In this document: positions 62,481 to 64,000 of the stretch, piece by piece | How the letters are laid out: each line of letters begins with the position of its first letter | Position numbering within the stretch: position 1 is the stretch's first letter | Assembly (NCBI RefSeq): GCF_030435805.1 | Contig: NC_081305.1 | Span: forward strand, 55,338,001 to 55,402,000 | Length of the DNA stretch: 64,000 nucleotides | Direction of reading: 5' to 3' | Source of the DNA: Mustela lutreola | Taxonomy: Eukaryota; Chordata; Mammalia; Carnivora; Mustelidae | Notes under the pieces: generated by a model | Database searches by the model: none | What the model was told of the DNA's origin: nothing | Seen by the model: the letters and a program-made list of their open reading frames with translations, nothing else | Position numbers and translations under genes: made by a program

Positions 62481-62790
62481 CTTGCCGGGACTTCAAGTAC
62501 CGAGCACGGTGCCGTGAAGGCTGGTGGGAAGACTCCGGACTCAGTTTCCCAGAAGCCAATGGGGCACACAGGCAGGGGCGCGCGCGACGGACGCCGGGAG
62601 GCGTAGTCCGCGCGTCGCCTTCGTCGCGCGGGGACAGCAAGGAAGTGAGAGGTGAAGGGGGCGGGGTTGCGGTAGCCCGCTACAAGGCCCCACAGTGCCC
62701 TGCGCGCGCGCGGAAAGAGCTGCGGAACAGGAAGTGACGTGAAACCCTGAGCAGGGTGGCTGCAAGGGAATTGTAGTTCCGAAAAGTGGA
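62060..62790 (-). promoter_or_regulatory. SCAF1 CpG-island promoter and noncoding exon 1
   Basis: This block is CpG-dense. The exon 1 donor is at 62378-62371 and overlaps AAGATGGCGGC, a YY1-type motif, so the motif starts at the exon/intron border. Upstream are GGGAGGCGTAGTCC (62596-62609) and GGGAATTGTAGTTCC (62766-62780), both resembling half of the ZNF143 motif in reverse. No TATA box is seen. Confidence 0.7.
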
Positions 62791-62799
62791 CGGTAGAAA

Positions 62800-64000
62800 A
62801 AAAGCCGTGCTGGCTGGGAGTTGCGCCGCCCACCTGCTGGGGATTCCCAGAATATCCCGGTCTCCTAAATCCCCTCTAAATATAGAGCCGAGGAGCCCGA
62901 CCCTACAACCTCCTCCTCATTCAAGATGGAAAAGTCCAAATTCCGATTTCATCTCACTCAGCAGGAGTTCGGACTCCCATTTTCTTCCTTCCTGGAACTG
63001 GGGAGTTCGACCTCTCCTTCCTCACAAACAGAAGTCAGGCCCTCATGCCCATCCTTCCTCCATCCTTCCACTCCTGGTCTCAAACTCGTACTTCACTTCA
63101 CACAGACACAGGTATTTGGGTTCCCAATCCGGATTCCCTCAGATCCAGATATCTGAATACCCGGCCCCACCAACCCCTGGACCCAAGAGTCCACGCCCCC
63201 AGCTCTCTCCTTTGCGGAACCTAGTAGTAAAGACTCCCTGATCCCCTACTCCCCGGGACCCAGGAATTCAGAACTCCAGTCTCATTCTCCCCGAGAGACC
63301 CCGGAGTCTGGGCCCTCATCTTACTCCTTCAGGACTCAGAAAACCTGGCCCGAGGCCCTTCAATGATCCAACCACCCCAGTTTGGGCGAGCTGGCTCAGG
63401 GATTAGGAATGCAGTGATCTCACGGCCCCTCCCTGTCCCGTTACCCCGCTGTCCCCCTCCAGGGCCCCACCTCCCCTCCCAGTCTGTCTTCCGCTTGGCT
63501 GGGACTCCGGGAACCGGAAACCTGGGTCCCTTAGCGGGCGGAGACTCCGGCGTCCAGCCTAGACGCCCGGGTCGGAAGTTTGGCTAGGATCCCAAGACGG
63601 AGGTGGAGCTTCCCTTCAAGACCCGCTCCTTCCTTCGAGCGCGCCTATATACGGCCGCGCGCGAGTCGACGAACCCCGCCTACTAAAAACGGGGCCTAGG
63701 GGATGGTTCCCTGAAAAGCGATGCCTCCGGGATCCTCATTTGCATAGCACCTCCCCGAACGATTTTCCCGACCCGTCCGCCGAAAGCGTGAGGGATCGTA
63801 TTAGCATATCCCCGCCCACAGACGGCCCGCCAGCAGAGAGCGCGTGGCGCTGCTCCGGGTGAGCTTAGCCCTCGCGTTAGCATATCCCCGCCCCATTCGG
63901 AATTCCCCTTCACAAGGAAAGCCTTTCCCCCTCCCTTATTAGCATAGCTCCTCCTTTTCCCGGGCCTTACCTCCTAAGCGTCCCGAGACTCCAGTCCTTC
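62800..64000. other. Upstream region between SCAF1 and the next gene
   Basis: From 62,880 to about 63,350 there is a degenerate pyrimidine-rich repeat (CCCAGGAATTCAGAACTCC-like units). From 63,540 the sequence is CpG-rich, with TATATA at 63646-63651. After that come four TTAGCATA/TTTGCATA modules. Synteny with human places RRAS immediately to the right, transcribed rightward; no RRAS exon is visible here. Confidence 0.55.
63646..63960 (+). promoter_or_regulatory. Candidate distal promoter array with TATA-like box (probably RRAS upstream)
   Basis: A TATATA box is followed by four copies of an octamer-like core at about 63738 (TTTGCATAG), 63801 (TTAGCATAT), 63877 (TTAGCATAT) and 63939 (TTAGCATAG). 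Each is followed by a C-rich box such as CCCCGCCC or CTCCTCC. Spacing is 62-76 bases. Assignment to RRAS is inference from human gene order. Confidence 0.4.

Overview
This is nuclear DNA from a caniform carnivore, most likely a mustelid. The main clue is about three dozen tRNA-Lys-derived carnivore SINEs (SINEC/CAN-SINE), opening with the GGCGCCTGGGTGGCTCAG head and mostly carrying the CTGCCTACTTGTGATCTCT body that I associate with weasel, otter and badger genomes. Genes have short exons with GT-AG introns, the DNA is GC-rich with CpG-island promoters, and L1, L2, MIR, MER5 and Tigger fossils are present. Gene order matches human 19q13.33 read in reverse.

Layout, left to right. CPT1C (minus strand) fills 1 to about 18.5 kb; its last few codons lie off the left edge. 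ADM5 (minus, about 19.1-19.9 kb) is a small two-exon peptide hormone gene that looks intact. PRMT1 (minus, 21.3-31.6 kb) includes the alternative NES-encoding exon. A transposon-dense spacer (31.9-36.2 kb) follows. BCL2L12 (minus, 36.3-42.5 kb) and IRF3 (plus, 42.55-48.1 kb) diverge from one shared promoter near 42.5 kb. SCAF1 (minus, 49.4-62.5 kb) converges on IRF3. The last 1.2 kb is GC-rich upstream DNA with a TATA-like box and a repeated TTAGCATA module, probably the far side of a divergent promoter; synteny predicts RRAS just past the right edge.

The exon models were built by hand from reading frame, splice sites and remembered human proteins. Exon phases close exactly in every gene: CPT1C about 797 aa in the window, ADM5 107 aa, PRMT1 353 aa (371 with the extra exon), BCL2L12 255 aa, IRF3 421 aa, SCAF1 1313 aa. 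The genes are neighbours rather than an operon; the one clear regulatory link is the IRF3/BCL2L12 bidirectional promoter.

I found no wholly new biological system. The observations most worth a second look are a perfect 87-bp copy of the IRF3 exon 7 splice-acceptor region downstream of IRF3; a cluster of ZNF143-like ACTACAACTCCCAG motifs, two of them in an inverted repeat, in the last IRF3 intron; the intact-looking ADM5 prohormone; the four-fold TTAGCATA array at the right edge; a CCAAT/CACGCCC module inside BCL2L12; a possible CPT1C uORF; and several nested transposon insertions.
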